Origin: Edwardsiella ictaluri ATCC 33202
Lineage (GTDB): Bacteria; Pseudomonadota; Gammaproteobacteria; Enterobacterales; Enterobacteriaceae
Length of the DNA: 37,857 nt
Assembly (NCBI RefSeq): GCF_000264785.1
Contig: NZ_AFJI01000043.1
Coordinates: 1-37,857 of the forward strand
Direction of reading: 5' to 3'
Part shown: positions 26,631 through 37,822 of the stretch, in pieces
How the letters are laid out: every line of letters begins with the position of its first letter
How positions within the stretch are numbered: the first letter of the stretch is position 1
Notes under the pieces: generated by a model
Seen by the model: the letters and a program-made list of their open reading frames with translations, nothing else
What the model was told of the DNA's origin: nothing
Database searches by the model: none
Made by a program: the position numbers and the translations under genes

Positions 26631-26723
26631 TGGCGGTGAGGGGGGGATTCGAACCCCCGATGCAGCTTTTGACCGCATACTCCCTTAGCAGGGGAGCGCC
26701 TTCAGCCTCTCGGCCACCTCACC
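26631..26723 (-). tRNA. serV: tRNA-Ser (GCT)
   Basis: 93 nt including CCA, with the long variable arm typical of serine tRNAs. Acceptor GGTGAGG, anticodon loop CTGCTAA (anticodon GCT, reads AGC and AGU). First gene of the tRNA operon, in the position of E. coli serV. Confidence 0.97.
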
Positions 26724-26789
26724 ACACGCGACTCTTGCGAGTTGTGCCCACTCAACATTTCGTTGTCTCATCGGCACTGCGTGGCGCAC

Positions 26790-26817
26790 ATATTACTTTC
26801 ACGGGCTGATAAGTCAA
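26790..26817 (-). promoter_or_regulatory. promoter of serV-tRNA-Arg operon
   Basis: Minus-strand TTGACT (26817-26812), a 16-bp spacer and TAATAT (26795-26790), followed by GTGCGCC, a GC-rich discriminator typical of stringently controlled stable-RNA promoters. It lies 66 bp before serV. Confidence 0.75.
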
Positions 26818-26987
26818 ACAATTTTTCCTGAGTTTTCACACAATCTGATTCGTTTGCACACTTCACAGCCAAACCGCTGTGAATGGCGGCAATGTGCTGT
26901 TTTTATGAACCATGAAAAACCCTTTTCTGCGCAGCATGCCGAGAGCGCATAATGCCTACCGATACCACACCAACTGAACTGTTTAGA

Positions 26988-27020
26988 TAAAAAAACGCGT
27001 TCACCTCTCCACAGGAACGC
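26988..27020 (-). terminator. terminator between csrA and serV
   Basis: Minus-strand stem GCGTTC (27020-27015) / GAACGC (27002-26997) with a 12-base loop, then a run of seven T. It probably ends csrA transcripts. The rest of 26818-27130 shows no gene; it is AT-rich and contains the upstream part of the tRNA promoter. Confidence 0.65.
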
Positions 27021-27130
27021 CCGCAAGACAAAAATGAACGACGCAAGCTGAAGGAAGGTGGGGAAAGAAACGTAAAAAAAGAGAAAACGAAGGGGGAATC
27101 ATAGGGACAAAGGTAGTAAGAACTGCGTAA

Positions 27131-27154
27131 GCGTCCCGCTGCAATGCGAGACGC
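27131..27154 (-). terminator. stem-loop just after csrA
   Basis: Nine-bp stem GCGTCTCGC / GCGGGACGC (one G-T pair), loop of 6, 10 bp past the csrA stop. It has only a broken U tract (TTACGCAGTT), so it may be an mRNA 3' stabiliser rather than a terminator. Confidence 0.4.
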
Positions 27155-27164
27155 TATACCAAAA

Positions 27165-27350
27165 TCAATACGTCGTCGGTTGGGACTTTTCTGCCTGAAT
27201 ACGCTGGTAGATCTCTTCACGGTGTACGGAAACCTCTTTCGGAGCATTCACGCCGATACGTACCTGGTTTCCCTTCACCCCCAACACGGTGACCGTTACT
27301 TCATCGCCAATCATGAGGGTTTCACCCACTCGACGAGTCAGAATAAGCAT
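27165..27350 (-). CDS. csrA: global RNA-binding regulator CsrA
   Basis: 61 residues, identical in length and nearly in sequence to E. coli CsrA ([36 protein letters not shown]). The homodimer binds GGA motifs in mRNA leaders to control glycogen, biofilm, motility and virulence genes. AAGGAG lies 7 bp upstream of the ATG. In E. coli and here it is between alaS and the serV-arg tRNA operon. Confidence 0.98.
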
Positions 27351-27415
27351 TCTTTGCTCCTTGAAAGATTAATTAGAGTCGGGTCTCTCAGTTTTTTCTC
27401 CGCCATTATCCATCA

Positions 27416-27443
27416 TCTATAGTAAAAACGTAAACAGCAACAA
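27416..27443 (-). promoter_or_regulatory. candidate csrA promoter
   Basis: Minus-strand TTGTTG (27443-27438), a 16-bp spacer and TATAGA (27421-27416), 65 bp before csrA. E. coli csrA has several promoters, so others probably lie in 27444-27548. Confidence 0.4.
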
Positions 27444-27548
27444 ATCCATAATGTGTAAGCAGATTCCCGCCAACCACATCCTTTATACAAGTTTATCTCA
27501 AAACGCACACACTATTGCAAAATTTATAACACTCAAAGGATGAAAAAC

Positions 27549-27587
27549 GAAAAAAACGCCGTATCCAACAAATGGATACGGCGTTTT
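27549..27587 (-). terminator. alaS terminator
   Basis: Fourteen-bp perfect stem (AAAACGCCGTATCC / GGATACGGCGTTTT, 27553-27566 and 27574-27587) with a 7-base loop and a T run on the minus strand. It starts 17 bp after the alaS stop. Confidence 0.92.
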
Positions 27588-27604
27588 AACTATTCTAGCG
27601 CGAA

Positions 27605-30232
<2,628 letters not shown>

Positions 30233-30366
30233 AAATGTCCCGGAGTCTGGCTAGAAGAACAGTCCGTGAACAAAACAGCCCGCATTCCGCTGCCGACGCC
30301 CGCTCACGAACACAAAGTGACACTAAGATAAAATTTCTTCTCACCGAAGTAAAACGCCGCGTGCGT

Positions 30367-30807
30367 TCACGAAGTTAAATCACGCAGGGCATCCTGGATC
30401 TCCTCCGAAAAGAAGCCGCGATACAGCAGATAGCGCTGCACTTTGGCCCGGGTAGCCCAATCAGAAGAGAGCGGTAGGGAAAAGTGGCGCTCCAGCGTGC
30501 GGCGCGCCTGTGCGCTCCAGTCGATCTCACACCCGGCCAGCGCCTGCTGGATGAGATCGCGCGCCACGCCGCGCACCCCCAACTCCTGACGAATACGCTG
30601 CGCGCCATAGCCTTTACGGCTGCGGGACTCGATATAGCACTGGGCAAAGCGGGCATCATCCAGCCACTGATAGCGCTGGCAGTGGGCAATAGTTAACGCT
30701 ATCTCCCCCTCAGAAACGCCCTGCGCCGCAAGTTTGCGGCGCAGTTCATTCTCGCTGTGGTCTCGCTGGGCCAGCAGACGCATGGCCCGGTTAAGCGCGT
30801 CGCTCAC
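30367..30807 (-). CDS. recX: RecA regulatory protein RecX
   Basis: Inhibits RecA filament extension. 146 residues, somewhat shorter than E. coli RecX (166). Three-helix repeats typical of the family: LLAQRDHSENELRRKLAAQGV, DDARFAQCYIESRSRKGYGAQRIRQEL and QRYLLYRGFFSEEIQDAL. The start is GTG at 30807 with GAGG 6 bp upstream; the next in-frame ATG is 8 codons later. It lies 36 bp downstream of recA, so it is cotranscribed by read-through and shares SOS control. Confidence 0.93.
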   Translation of the reverse strand: MSDALNRAMRLLAQRDHSENELRRKLAAQGVSEGEIALTIAHCQRYQWLDDARFAQCYIESRSRKGYGAQRIRQELGVRGVARDLIQQALAGCEIDWSAQARRTLERHFSLPLSSDWATRAKVQRYLLYRGFFSEEIQDALRDLTS

Positions 30808-30843
30808 GCAGACCTCGCCGCGCCGTCCCCATGGCCGCCAGAA

Positions 30844-31905
30844 TTAGAAGTTTTCATCATCCGCCGCCGCGTTGTCTTCGCGTTCGGCACCCGCCCGCTC
30901 GGCGTCGGTCGCCGCGGCGTGGCTCAGCAGCAGCTCACGCAGCTTGCCCTCCAGCTCAGCAGAGATCGTCGTATTCTCCTGCAGGAACTTCATGGAGTTC
31001 GCTTTACCTTGGCCAATCTTGTCGCCATTGTAGCTGTACCAGGCGCCGGATTTATCCAGCAGCTTGTGCTTAACGCCCAGATCGATCAGCTCGCTCTCCT
31101 TGGAGATACCGGCACCGTACAGGATCTGAAACTCAGCCTGACGGAATGGCGGGGCTACTTTGTTCTTGACCACCTTGACGCGGGTCTCGTTGCCGACCAC
31201 CTCATCGCCCTCTTTGATGGCACCGATGCGACGGATATCCAGACGCACGGAAGAGTAGAACTTCAGCGCGTTACCGCCGGTGGTGGTCTCTGGGTTACCG
31301 AACATCACGCCGATTTTCATACGAATCTGGTTGATAAACACCACCAGACAGTTGGCGTTTTTGATATTGGCAGTCAGCTTACGCAGCGCCTGAGACATTA
31401 GACGCGCCTGCAGGCCAACGTGAGAGTCCCCCATTTCGCCCTCGATCTCCGCCTTCGGCGTCAGGGCTGCTACGGAGTCCACGATGATCACATCGACGGC
31501 GCCGGAGCGCACCAGCGCATCGCAGATCTCCAGCGCCTGCTCACCGGTATCCGGCTGCGACACCAGCAGATCATCGACGTTTACCCCCAGCTTGGCGGCA
31601 TAGATCGGATCCAGTGCGTGTTCGGCGTCAATAAAGGCACAGGTCTTTCCTGCAGCCTGTGCACAAGCGATGACTGACAGGGTCAGCGTGGTTTTACCGG
31701 AGGACTCGGGCCCAAAGATCTCAACGATGCGCCCCATCGGCAGACCGCCGATACCCAGCGCGACGTCCAGACTCAGAGAACCGGTTGAAATGGACTCAAT
31801 GTCCAGCGTTTGGGTATCTCCCAGACGCATGATAGAACCTTTACCAAACTGCTTTTCAATCTGGCCTAACGCCGCAGCCAGGGCACGTTGTTTGTTCTCG
31901 TCCAT
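30844..31905 (-). CDS. recA: recombinase RecA
   Basis: DNA strand-exchange ATPase and co-protease for LexA. 353 residues from the ATG at 31905, exactly the E. coli length. The frame runs 19 codons further upstream into the promoter, but [21 protein letters not shown] is the family start. Walker [10 protein letters not shown] at about 66-74, Walker [13 protein letters not shown], loop L2 around [16 protein letters not shown], and the acidic C-terminal tail (ADDENF). Confidence 0.99.
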   Translation of the reverse strand: MDENKQRALAAALGQIEKQFGKGSIMRLGDTQTLDIESISTGSLSLDVALGIGGLPMGRIVEIFGPESSGKTTLTLSVIACAQAAGKTCAFIDAEHALDPIYAAKLGVNVDDLLVSQPDTGEQALEICDALVRSGAVDVIIVDSVAALTPKAEIEGEMGDSHVGLQARLMSQALRKLTANIKNANCLVVFINQIRMKIGVMFGNPETTTGGNALKFYSSVRLDIRRIGAIKEGDEVVGNETRVKVVKNKVAPPFRQAEFQILYGAGISKESELIDLGVKHKLLDKSGAWYSYNGDKIGQGKANSMKFLQENTTISAELEGKLRELLLSHAAATDAERAGAEREDNAAADDENF

Positions 31906-31944
31906 CCGCTTACTCCACGCATAGCAAATCTGAAATTGACCTTG

Positions 31945-31972
31945 ATTATACTGTATACTCATACAGCATCAA
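31945..31972 (-). promoter_or_regulatory. recA promoter with LexA (SOS) box in the spacer
   Basis: Minus strand: -35 TTGATG (31972-31967), -10 TATAAT (31950-31945). The 16-bp spacer is itself the LexA box CTGTATGAGTATACAG (31966-31951), a perfect CTGT-N8-ACAG. It is nearly identical to the E. coli recA operator-promoter. LexA binding therefore occludes RNA polymerase directly. Confidence 0.97.
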
Positions 31973-31975
31973 GAC

Positions 31976-32464
31976 TCACATAAGAAATTTTTCCAGTAGC
32001 GTCCGCAGCGCAAACTGCGCCGCCTGCCGCCGCACGGCATCCCGATCGCCGGCAAAATTCCGGCGCAGACACAGGGGTTCTCCGCCGCGGGCAACAAAGC
32101 CAAACCAGACTGTGCCGACGGGTTTCTGCGCGCTACCGCCGTCGGGACCGGCAATACCACTCACCGCCATAGCCAGATCGGCCTGCGCCGCATGCAGGGC
32201 ACCAACGGCCATCGCCGCCACAACAGGCTCACTTACCGCCCCATGCTGCGTCAGCACACTTCCCGGCACTCCCAGCATCTCCTCTTTGGCCCGATTGCTG
32301 TACGTGACAAACCCTCGCTCAAAATAGTACGAGCTGCCGACAATATCGGTCAACAGCTTGGCTATCAGCCCTCCGGTACAGGATTCGGCACAGGTGACCT
32401 GCGCTCCACGGGCACGCAAGCGTTCACCAACGCTCTGGCTCAACGCAGTCAGCGACTGCTCCAT
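31976..32464 (-). CDS. pncC: nicotinamide-nucleotide amidohydrolase PncC (YgaD/CinA C-terminal family)
   Basis: Deamidates nicotinamide mononucleotide to nicotinate mononucleotide in pyridine nucleotide salvage. 162 residues (165 in E. coli), a stand-alone CinA C-terminal domain. Signature AESCTGGLIAKLLTD holds the active-site Ser, with FVTYSNRAKEEMLGV, VSGIAGPDGGS and KPVGTVWFGF. It is upstream of recA in the same direction, as in E. coli; the recA -35 starts 3 bp after its stop. Confidence 0.95.
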   Translation of the reverse strand: MEQSLTALSQSVGERLRARGAQVTCAESCTGGLIAKLLTDIVGSSYYFERGFVTYSNRAKEEMLGVPGSVLTQHGAVSEPVVAAMAVGALHAAQADLAMAVSGIAGPDGGSAQKPVGTVWFGFVARGGEPLCLRRNFAGDRDAVRRQAAQFALRTLLEKFLM

Positions 32465-32862
32465 AGTGACTCCTTAAACCCATAAAGGAACGGCGGGCAT
32501 AGTAACACTTTCCCTCCTACGAATCGCCGATCGCCAGACATCAGATCTCAAAAAAAATTAAACAGATGAATAAATATATTTAATTAAATTCGTGGTCATT
32601 ATATTTACTTATAAAAAGAAAACATAGAACAAATAAGCATGAAAAATATATATCATTTTCCCGTTAAGCGGCTCACACAATAATACCAAACTAGAAAACA
32701 ATACCTAAAAAACGTGCTAATTAGCCATTGACACAACATAGATCTCGAACAAATAAATGCTATCAATACCAAAACCATAAAGCCTGTAGATGTCCCTACC
32801 ATCTAGCCGAGTATCTGTGTGTCACCTATTACACGTACGTTAAAACGCAAGGATACAACCAT
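32465..32862. other. AT-rich gene-free region upstream of the GH3 autotransporter
   Basis: About 400 bp with much lower GC than the flanking genes, especially 32540-32780. It contains no recognised gene. The frame of the next gene is open from TTG 32728, but residues encoded before 32863 are rich in His, Tyr and Cys, unlike a signal peptide, and are taken as untranslated. The AT content is compatible with H-NS silencing, an inference. Confidence 0.5.
32728..32757 (+). promoter_or_regulatory. candidate promoter of the GH3 autotransporter gene
   Basis: Consensus -35 TTGACA (32728-32733), an 18-bp spacer and -10-like AATAAA (32752-32757), leaving a leader of about 100 nt. Other AT-rich stretches could equally serve as -10, so this is tentative. 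Confidence 0.4.
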
Positions 32863-35800
32863 ATGAAGATAAATAGGGAAAAGGCTTTTCGCCTCTCTAC
32901 GCTAGCGTTTTCAATCACGCTATTGCTTGGAAGTAATCTCTTCACACCTCTGCAGGCATCGCTCAGCCAACCAACAATATCCAGCCGTGACACACCTATT
33001 ATTAGAATTAATGATAAAGGTGATATTTATTATTTTAAAGATGCCAATAAAAACGGCGCGCTGGATATCTATGAAGACTGGCGCAAACCTGTCGCGCTGC
33101 GGGCCGTTGATCTGCTGAGTAAAATGCGTAATGAAGACAAACTGGGACTGATGGTGATTGGCTCCCAGTCATTGGGATCAACAGGCTGCTCAAGCCCCAG
33201 CGCCAACGGTATTTTATGTGAGACCTACCGCCAATTTACCAGTAACGTCTTCAGTGCGCCCGGCGACAGTTTTGAGTTCTTTGAAAAACCGGTTATTGAA
33301 CGCAGCGCCCCCTCAACCGAAGGGATCCTCGACTGGAAAGTCCGTTTCATGATCGATCGCAGCAATGCCGATCCACTTACGCTGGCTATCTGGACCAACG
33401 CCTTGCAGCAGGTTGCTGAAAAATCCTCTCTGGGTATTCCTGTCGTTGTGACCTCTAACCCACGTAATCACAACACCAACAATGTCGGATTCGGACTTCA
33501 GGAATCTTCCGGCACATTCTCTCTATGGCCCAGCACCCTGGGAATGGGGGCTGCCTTTATTGGTGAAATGGAAACCCGCAACGCCCGCAGCAGCCTTATC
33601 CAAGACTTCGCCAGCATGGCGGCGCAAGAATGGGAGGCCACCGGCGTTCGCAAGATATATGGCTATATGGCCGATACTGCTACCGATCCGCGCTGGTTTC
33701 GCCTGGCCGATACTTTCGGCGACAGCCCGGAAATCGTCGCCGAGGCAACGCGCCAGGTCGTTACCGGATTTCAGGGGGATCAGCCAGATAACCTGGATAT
33801 TGCCATGACCACCAAGCATTTCCCCGGCGGCGGTGCCCGCGATCGGGGCACCGACCCCCACTATGTCTACGGCCAATACTCGCCCTACCCGACTAAAGAT
33901 AGTCTGTACCGCTACCATCTTCCGGGCTTTATCGCCGCCGTAGATGCCGGAACCTCTTCGATCATGCCCTACTATGCGCGCCCCAGCGACGCCATGAGCC
34001 TGCCCCAGCTGTATCTCAGCAATATTCCCGAGGAGGAGAAGATCGTCAATGACACCGGCGACGGCTCTACCCTGTTTACCCGCGATCTCCTCGGCAACCG
34101 TATCTACGATCCGCTGTATCTGGCCAAAAAAGTTCCGGAGAAATTCCTGGATCAGGGTTTCAGTGAAGAGCTGGGCTTTGCCTATAGCCATAAACTCATC
34201 GACAGCCTGCTACGGGATCAGCTTGGCTTTACCGGTTATATCAACAGTGACTCTGGTATCCTCACCGGCATGGCCTGGGGGCTGGAAAACGCAACGCTTG
34301 CCCAACGCGTCGCGCTCGGTGCTACCAACGGGGTTGACGTTTTCAGCGATCTGTCCGATGTTTTCCTGTTCCGCGATGCGTTCAACAGTGAACAAAGTTT
34401 TAACCAAGCCATATTGGATCAGGCCGCTGGCCGCCTGCTGACGGAGATGTTCAGTCTGGGGTTATTTGAAGACCCCTACCGCGATCCGCAGCAGGCCGTT
34501 GATATTTTCAATGAACCGGCGCGACACGAGGCCGCCTACCAGGCTCATCAGAAGTCGGTCGTGGTGCTGAAGAACAGCGGCAATCTGCTGCCGTTGACCG
34601 AAGAAAAGATCGGTAACGCACCGGTCTACATCGAATTCTTCTCCCGCGATGGCGAACAGCGGCGAGCAACAGATACATTGACCCTGCAGCAGGCCATCAA
34701 GCGCCAGGCGCCCTGGCTAAACGTTACGTTTGACATCAACAATGCTGACTATGCCTTGCTCTTCGTCAAGCCGGCAGACGGCGTTGGCCTGTTCGAACAG
34801 AGCGCAGAATTTGTCTACAACCTGCAAGTCAATGATCATAACGGGATCGATATCGATCGGATCAATATGATCCAGGCCAAAGTACCCACCATCGTCAATG
34901 TGAACCTCTCCCAGCCGTGGCTGTTGGAAAACCTGGAGCCGGGTGCGGCTGCCATCACCGCCAGCTTTGCCACTCTTTCAGAAGCGGTCGTGGATGTACT
35001 CACCGGTAACGTCAACCCCTCTGGTGCGCTGCCGGTAACCCTACCACGCAACGAAGGTGAGGTCGTCAAAGCTGAAACTGCCGGACCACAACGCGATGGC
35101 CGCAAGATAGCATCCGATGTGCCGGGCTACCTGCGTGATAACCTACAGGAGTATGTCTACACCGACAGCGACAATAACCGCTACCAGACCGGCTTCCATC
35201 TGGTATGGGATATCGCGAACCTGGATAACAGTGCCCCCAATCGAAACGCGCTGCTGCAACAGGCGCGCATCGGGCTTATCTCCACCCGTTATCAACAGGC
35301 GAAAAACCCACCCGAAGTCGATCGCTACTACCTCAGCGCAGAGGCGACGGCAGACAGAATCGCAGCACATAATGGCGAAACGCTGGCCATGAGCAATCAG
35401 GTTAATCTTGCCGTTAACCAGCCAGATCACACTGCAGCCGATGCAGATGCTAACCTGAAAACACGTCAACCGGCGCGCAGTATGAACCCGGGGTTGTTTA
35501 TCACCAAGGAAGATAATGCCGTCACGCTAGACCAAGTCTTTAACGGTGGCGTTTATCAGCGTACTCAGAATAACAGCACTAATGTCTACTCTGCCGGGAT
35601 CTGGCTGGATGCCTCTGCCAACAACAACTCCCTGCTGCTGAAGAACAGCGTTAACCTGGCCTACAGCGATGCCCTTGCCGCCTATGGCGTCTTCCAGAAC
35701 GCCAGTAGTCAGAACAACCTGCTATTGCTACAGAACTCACTGAATCTGTCCCTCGGCGATGGTGTCACCTCACACGGTATTTACCACGGTAACAGCAATG

Positions 35801-37800
35801 CCTATAGCCTACTGACAGACGAAGGTTATGACAGCGGGCAACGTCAGGCATTCAGCCAAAGCGTCGTCGTTCTGGATAACGCGGCCAACATCGCTGCGCG
35901 TTTGAAGGACGGTGTATTGTCTGGTCTGACAAACGCCTTTACCAACGCCCCGACGCTCATCCTCAAGGACAGTCTGATCGGTGGAGATATCAGCCAAACC
36001 GCAGGGGATGACTTCCTGCTCAATATCAACAGTAAGCTGTTTGGCAAAGTTGCGCTCAGCAATGGTAACGATACCTTCGTACTGGATGAAAATACGCGTG
36101 ACTTTACCCTGAGCGGTCGGATAACTCCGGACTATCTGTTTACTGACAACCTGTATATCTACACCCCCTCCTGTAGCGATAATAGTTGCCTCCGGATTGA
36201 ACAGGGTGAAGGCAAATTTAGTGTTGTCACTACCGATGGTAGTGATCCCCACACGATTGCCAATGTCACCTATGGCGCCATTAACCCCTTTAACGTCTAT
36301 CAGGTCATGGCCGATGGCAGCGTCGCGGAAACCGCACTGCGCCAGCGAGACCCCCTGCTGAGGTTACGGCCGCTGATTTCGCAATACCATTACACCTTTG
36401 CCAATGGCTATCAGGCCGACTTTGCCCTGCCGGCACAGTCCAGCGTCACCGTGCGGGGCAATACGCTGCGGGTAGGCGACTGGCTCCTGACGCCAGACCG
36501 CGTCATCACCCCTTCGGGGTACCAGCTGCGCAGCGAAGGTCTCTGGGTGGAAGCGGGCACACCACTGCCGGGCTTAGTCCAGGGTAAAACCGTCGAACAA
36601 GGGGGAGAAACCTATGTGCTCAGTGAGCAAAATGGTAATGGGACAACCCGGATACAAGGCTTTACCGAACCGAGGGTCACTAATCCCGGCAAGCCGATTA
36701 CCTTAGAGCAGGACGCGCTGCTGGTAAAAGACGTCACTCAGGCTGCGCCGACGGATGCTTTGCTTATTGCGGTGAACGATACGCAAATGCAGGTCAAAGC
36801 GCCCAGTGGCATCCAGGCTGATGTCGATATCAACACGCTTACGCCGACCCGCCTAAGCAACATTTCCGGCGGCGCACTGCATATCGATGCCTTTAACTAT
36901 TTGCTTGACGTTCCCCTGTTGCTCAGTGACACGCAGCAGACCCGTGAGCATGCCATGCGTCTGCAGGATGGTGAGTTCGATGTCTATCTGAACTATCTGG
37001 CCGATAACCGCACCTATAACGGCGGCAACGGTGGACAGGGCAGCAAGGGGCAAACCTCCGGTGTGGCTCTGGGACTGGGTGCAGGTCTCAGCGATACCAT
37101 AACGCTGTATGGTCAGCTTGCCAGAACCTACGGGGATGTGAGCAGTGGCGGCAGCAGTGCAGATGTCAACATGACCAGCCTGGCACTGGCCCTTACACTC
37201 CGCCCACTGGCAGACAGCAACGGCGGCAGTACGCCGTTTGTGGCCCTGAGCGGACAAATGGGTTGGAGCCAGTATGAACCCACCCGGGAAATGGGAAGTC
37301 TGGGGCAAGCCAGAGCGGACAGTCGCGGGCAGCTTTATACTTATGCCCTGACGGCAGGCTACGAAGCCAACCTGACGCCAGAGTGGCGCCTGACACCGTC
37401 GCTGGCGCTGCGCAGCACGCATCTGCGCCAGGATGACATCCATGAGTCCGCGCCCAACGCGCTGGCATTCGATGTCGCACAGTTCAATGCCAACCGCACC
37501 GATATTGCTCTGCGCCTGGACAGCGATTACCGCGTCAGCATCGACGAATGGCAGATAACGCCACGCCTGTTTGCCGAATACCGGCGTAACCTGGGAGACA
37601 AGGATAGCCAGGCTGATATTATGGCCAACGGGGTGCCAGTGACGCCAATAGCACACGTGCGCGGTGATAATCTCCTGCGCGGCGGCGCTGAACTTGACGT
37701 GTCATATGGTCGCTGGACAATGGCATTGCGCGGTGACGGAACTACCGGAGACAAGAGCAGCGGCGGCAATGTCGCCATAACCTTGGGTGCCCGCTTCTAA
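32863..37800 (+). CDS. autotransporter with a glycoside hydrolase family 3 passenger
   Basis: 1645 residues, predicted type Va secreted. The start at 32863 has AAGGA 9 bp upstream and a signal peptide of about 32 residues (ends PLQA-S). An EF-hand-like loop is at 60-72 (DANKNGALDIYED). The GH3 N-domain spans about 40-550, with DPRWFRLADTFGDSP, KHFPGGGARD (318-327) and INSDSG with presumed nucleophile Asp463. The GH3 C-domain covers about 555-780, with QKSVVVLKNSGNLLPL near 563 and NPSGALPVTLP at 718. Residues 911-985 hold about 30-residue repeats (NNxLLLxNSxNL). The autotransporter beta-barrel covers about 1365-1645 and ends in Phe. Only four cysteines occur, in close pairs (109/119, 1104/1109). 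Substrate is not predictable; beta-glucosidase-type activity on cell-surface or host glycans is an inference. Confidence 0.85.
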   Translation: MKINREKAFRLSTLAFSITLLLGSNLFTPLQASLSQPTISSRDTPIIRINDKGDIYYFKDANKNGALDIYEDWRKPVALRAVDLLSKMRNEDKLGLMVIGSQSLGSTGCSSPSANGILCETYRQFTSNVFSAPGDSFEFFEKPVIERSAPSTEGILDWKVRFMIDRSNADPLTLAIWTNALQQVAEKSSLGIPVVVTSNPRNHNTNNVGFGLQESSGTFSLWPSTLGMGAAFIGEMETRNARSSLIQDFASMAAQEWEATGVRKIYGYMADTATDPRWFRLADTFGDSPEIVAEATRQVVTGFQGDQPDNLDIAMTTKHFPGGGARDRGTDPHYVYGQYSPYPTKDSLYRYHLPGFIAAVDAGTSSIMPYYARPSDAMSLPQLYLSNIPEEEKIVNDTGDGSTLFTRDLLGNRIYDPLYLAKKVPEKFLDQGFSEELGFAYSHKLIDSLLRDQLGFTGYINSDSGILTGMAWGLENATLAQRVALGATNGVDVFSDLSDVFLFRDAFNSEQSFNQAILDQAAGRLLTEMFSLGLFEDPYRDPQQAVDIFNEPARHEAAYQAHQKSVVVLKNSGNLLPLTEEKIGNAPVYIEFFSRDGEQRRATDTLTLQQAIKRQAPWLNVTFDINNADYALLFVKPADGVGLFEQSAEFVYNLQVNDHNGIDIDRINMIQAKVPTIVNVNLSQPWLLENLEPGAAAITASFATLSEAVVDVLTGNVNPSGALPVTLPRNEGEVVKAETAGPQRDGRKIASDVPGYLRDNLQEYVYTDSDNNRYQTGFHLVWDIANLDNSAPNRNALLQQARIGLISTRYQQAKNPPEVDRYYLSAEATADRIAAHNGETLAMSNQVNLAVNQPDHTAADADANLKTRQPARSMNPGLFITKEDNAVTLDQVFNGGVYQRTQNNSTNVYSAGIWLDASANNNSLLLKNSVNLAYSDALAAYGVFQNASSQNNLLLLQNSLNLSLGDGVTSHGIYHGNSNAYSLLTDEGYDSGQRQAFSQSVVVLDNAANIAARLKDGVLSGLTNAFTNAPTLILKDSLIGGDISQTAGDDFLLNINSKLFGKVALSNGNDTFVLDENTRDFTLSGRITPDYLFTDNLYIYTPSCSDNSCLRIEQGEGKFSVVTTDGSDPHTIANVTYGAINPFNVYQVMADGSVAETALRQRDPLLRLRPLISQYHYTFANGYQADFALPAQSSVTVRGNTLRVGDWLLTPDRVITPSGYQLRSEGLWVEAGTPLPGLVQGKTVEQGGETYVLSEQNGNGTTRIQGFTEPRVTNPGKPITLEQDALLVKDVTQAAPTDALLIAVNDTQMQVKAPSGIQADVDINTLTPTRLSNISGGALHIDAFNYLLDVPLLLSDTQQTREHAMRLQDGEFDVYLNYLADNRTYNGGNGGQGSKGQTSGVALGLGAGLSDTITLYGQLARTYGDVSSGGSSADVNMTSLALALTLRPLADSNGGSTPFVALSGQMGWSQYEPTREMGSLGQARADSRGQLYTYALTAGYEANLTPEWRLTPSLALRSTHLRQDDIHESAPNALAFDVAQFNANRTDIALRLDSDYRVSIDEWQITPRLFAEYRRNLGDKDSQADIMANGVPVTPIAHVRGDNLLRGGAELDVSYGRWTMALRGDGTTGDKSSGGNVAITLGARF

Positions 37801-37822
37801 CCCATGGTTTCATTACGTTAAT

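Noticed and set aside
26182-26678. Repeated short frames encoding [19 protein letters not shown]
   Set aside because: This is translation of the tRNA-Arg genes, a known annotation artefact.
32728-32862. N-terminal extension of the autotransporter from TTG 32728
   Set aside because: The extension has no signal peptide character. The ATG at 32863 has a ribosome site and a proper signal sequence.
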